This document shows, piece after piece, positions 5,637 through 5,925 of a stretch of 5,925 nt of DNA. The notes below the pieces were generated by a model. It did not search any database and was not told where the DNA came from. It saw nothing but the letters and a program-made list of their open reading frames with translations. The stretch lies in NCBI GenBank assembly GCA_027044735.1, contig JALUBW010000034.1:1-5925 (forward strand). The letters are read 5' to 3'. How positions within the stretch are numbered: the stretch's first letter is position 1; every line of letters begins with the position of its first letter. Position numbers and translations under genes: made by a program. Origin of the DNA: Anaerolineales bacterium. Lineage in GTDB: Bacteria; Chloroflexota; Anaerolineae; Anaerolineales; DRMV01.

Positions 5637-5759
5637 CCTCCGCCGAAAAGGCAGATATTAGCAATAAGATTGTAAAATTCGGATAATAGCCTCACTTTGC
5701 CAAATTGCCTTGTCGGCGCTAAAAGTGCAACATTCCGCTTGTTCTGCCTTTGGGGGAGG
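5637..5759. repeat. Inner inverted repeat flanking an AT-richer core
   Basis: CCTCCGCCGAAAAGGCAGA (5637-5655) is the near-inverse of TCTGCCTTTGGGGGAGG (5743-5759), with one mismatch and two extra bases. It encloses an AT-richer core of 87 bases (5656-5742) that has no open frame or motif I recognise. Confidence 0.6.
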
Positions 5760-5761
5760 TA

Positions 5762-5788
5762 GGACAGGGGTCTATCAGACCCCTGTCC
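5762..5788. repeat. Perfect 12-bp hairpin (right arm)
   Basis: GGACAGGGGTCT (5762-5773) pairs perfectly with AGACCCCTGTCC (5777-5788) around the 3-base loop ATC. It occupies the place held by the shorter TCCGCCC hairpin in the left arm. There is no T-run on either side, so it is not a standard terminator. Confidence 0.85.
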
Positions 5789-5819
5789 GCCTTTGAACTA
5801 AGGGAGGGAAGGGGGCAGA

Positions 5820-5843
5820 TGAGCCGAGCGTTAGCGAGGCTCA
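5820..5843. repeat. GA-rich capped hairpin (right arm)
   Basis: TGAGCC (5820-5825) pairs with GGCTCA (5838-5843). Inside are the tandem GA/GA positions (5826-5827, 5836-5837), a GC/GC pair and the loop GTTA (5830-5833). The apex core matches the left-arm hairpin although the outer stem differs entirely in sequence. Confidence 0.75.
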
Positions 5844-5893
5844 GCGGGGGATAGGAGAGATTTGGTAAATGACGGAAGTTTTGTTAGTCAATC

Positions 5894-5905
5894 AAGCGCT
5901 CGTTT
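5894..5905. repeat. 12-base direct repeat, right copy
   Basis: AAGCGCTCGTTT is an exact repeat of 5411-5422. It lies 32 bases beyond the right arm of the modular element; the left copy lies 42 bases beyond the left arm. Short inverse motifs ATTGAC (5430-5435) and GTCAAT (5887-5892) lie just inside the two copies. Confidence 0.5.
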
Positions 5906-5925
5906 TCGTGTCATGGCGAGCCGCC

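Larger units (their letters stand above)
5465..5861. repeat. Modular inverted-repeat element (REP/MITE-like)
   Basis: Two facing arms share the same blocks in the same order. Block 1, ATCTCTCC, is at 5465-5472 and inverted at 5854-5861. Block 2, CCCCCGCT, is at 5476-5483 and 5843-5850. Block 3 is an exact 18-base match, 5520-5537 against 5799-5816. Block 4, GTTCA..GGCGGACA, is at 5547-5561 and 5784-5798 (13 of 15). Block 5, CCTCC..AAAGGCAGA, is at 5637-5655 and 5743-5759. Different hairpins lie between the blocks in each arm. No transposase is present, so if mobile it would move in trans. The family is not one I can name. Confidence 0.75.
5274..5925. other. Non-coding region with palindromic repeats
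   Basis: No credible protein gene is seen on either strand. The longest frame (about 63 codons on - at 5473-5664) runs through hairpins, is rich in Arg/Ser/Leu/Pro and has no plausible ribosome binding site. The region holds the tRNA promoter, the inverted repeats near 5320-5347, the modular repeat at 5465-5861 and a 12-base direct repeat on either side of it. I see nothing recognisable in 5348-5410 or 5906-5925. Confidence 0.7.

Noticed and set aside
5473..5664. Small reverse-strand frame of 63 codons
   Set aside because: It runs through four hairpins of the repeat region, has biased composition and no ribosome binding site; it is a product of the palindromes.
5656..5742. Promoter in the AT-richer core of the repeat (TAAAAT/GATAAT-like boxes)
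   Set aside because: No -35 box at proper spacing and no gene downstream within the window.
5465..5861. CRISPR array
   Set aside because: The repeats are inverted and unevenly spaced, with no regular direct repeat-spacer pattern and no cas genes.
1..5925. GGCGGC at the start and GCCGCC at the end as element termini
   Set aside because: Only six bases match in inverse orientation, which is expected by chance, and the sequence just inside does not match.

Overview
The window looks like a piece of a bacterial chromosome of moderately high GC. All the protein genes lie on the + strand, and they are followed by one tRNA gene on the - strand and about 650 bases of non-coding, palindrome-rich DNA. 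The lipoprotein at the 5' end has a long Ala/Pro/Thr/Gln/Lys-rich tether right after its lipidated cysteine. That style is common in Chloroflexota (Anaerolineae-type) secreted proteins, so such an organism is my best guess, but it rests on style and not on a marker gene.

Bases 1-2709 hold an amino-acid-type ABC importer without its ATPase: a leader with two small hairpins, a solute-binding lipoprotein (150-1778), an intrinsic terminator or attenuator (1798-1831) and a membrane permease (1852-2709). The binding protein is the most striking gene. It carries two complete solute-binding domains in tandem that differ by one residue in 228, while the DNA copies differ at 13 of 684 positions. The changes are therefore almost all synonymous: the double-domain form is real and selected, not an assembly slip.

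Bases 2753-5131 are a compact purine-salvage cluster. A xanthine phosphoribosyltransferase (2753-3325) is followed after 6 bases by GMP synthase guaA (3332-4876), and after 6 more bases by a small CPRC thioredoxin-fold protein (4883-5131). The first two catalyse consecutive steps, xanthine to XMP to GMP. GuaA consumes glutamine, so an upstream polar amino acid importer could be metabolically related, but that link is only inference.

A symmetrical hairpin at 5158-5186 ends this operon on the + strand and also ends the convergent tRNA-Leu(GAG) gene (5190-5273, - strand), which has a near-consensus sigma-70-type promoter at 5287-5315.

From 5274 to the end there is no credible protein gene. Bases 5465-5861 form a long modular inverted repeat. 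Conserved backbone blocks occur in the same order in two facing arms, but different perfect hairpins sit between the blocks in each arm. It looks like two facing copies of an interspersed palindromic repeat (REP/MITE-like), and it is bracketed by a 12-base direct repeat.
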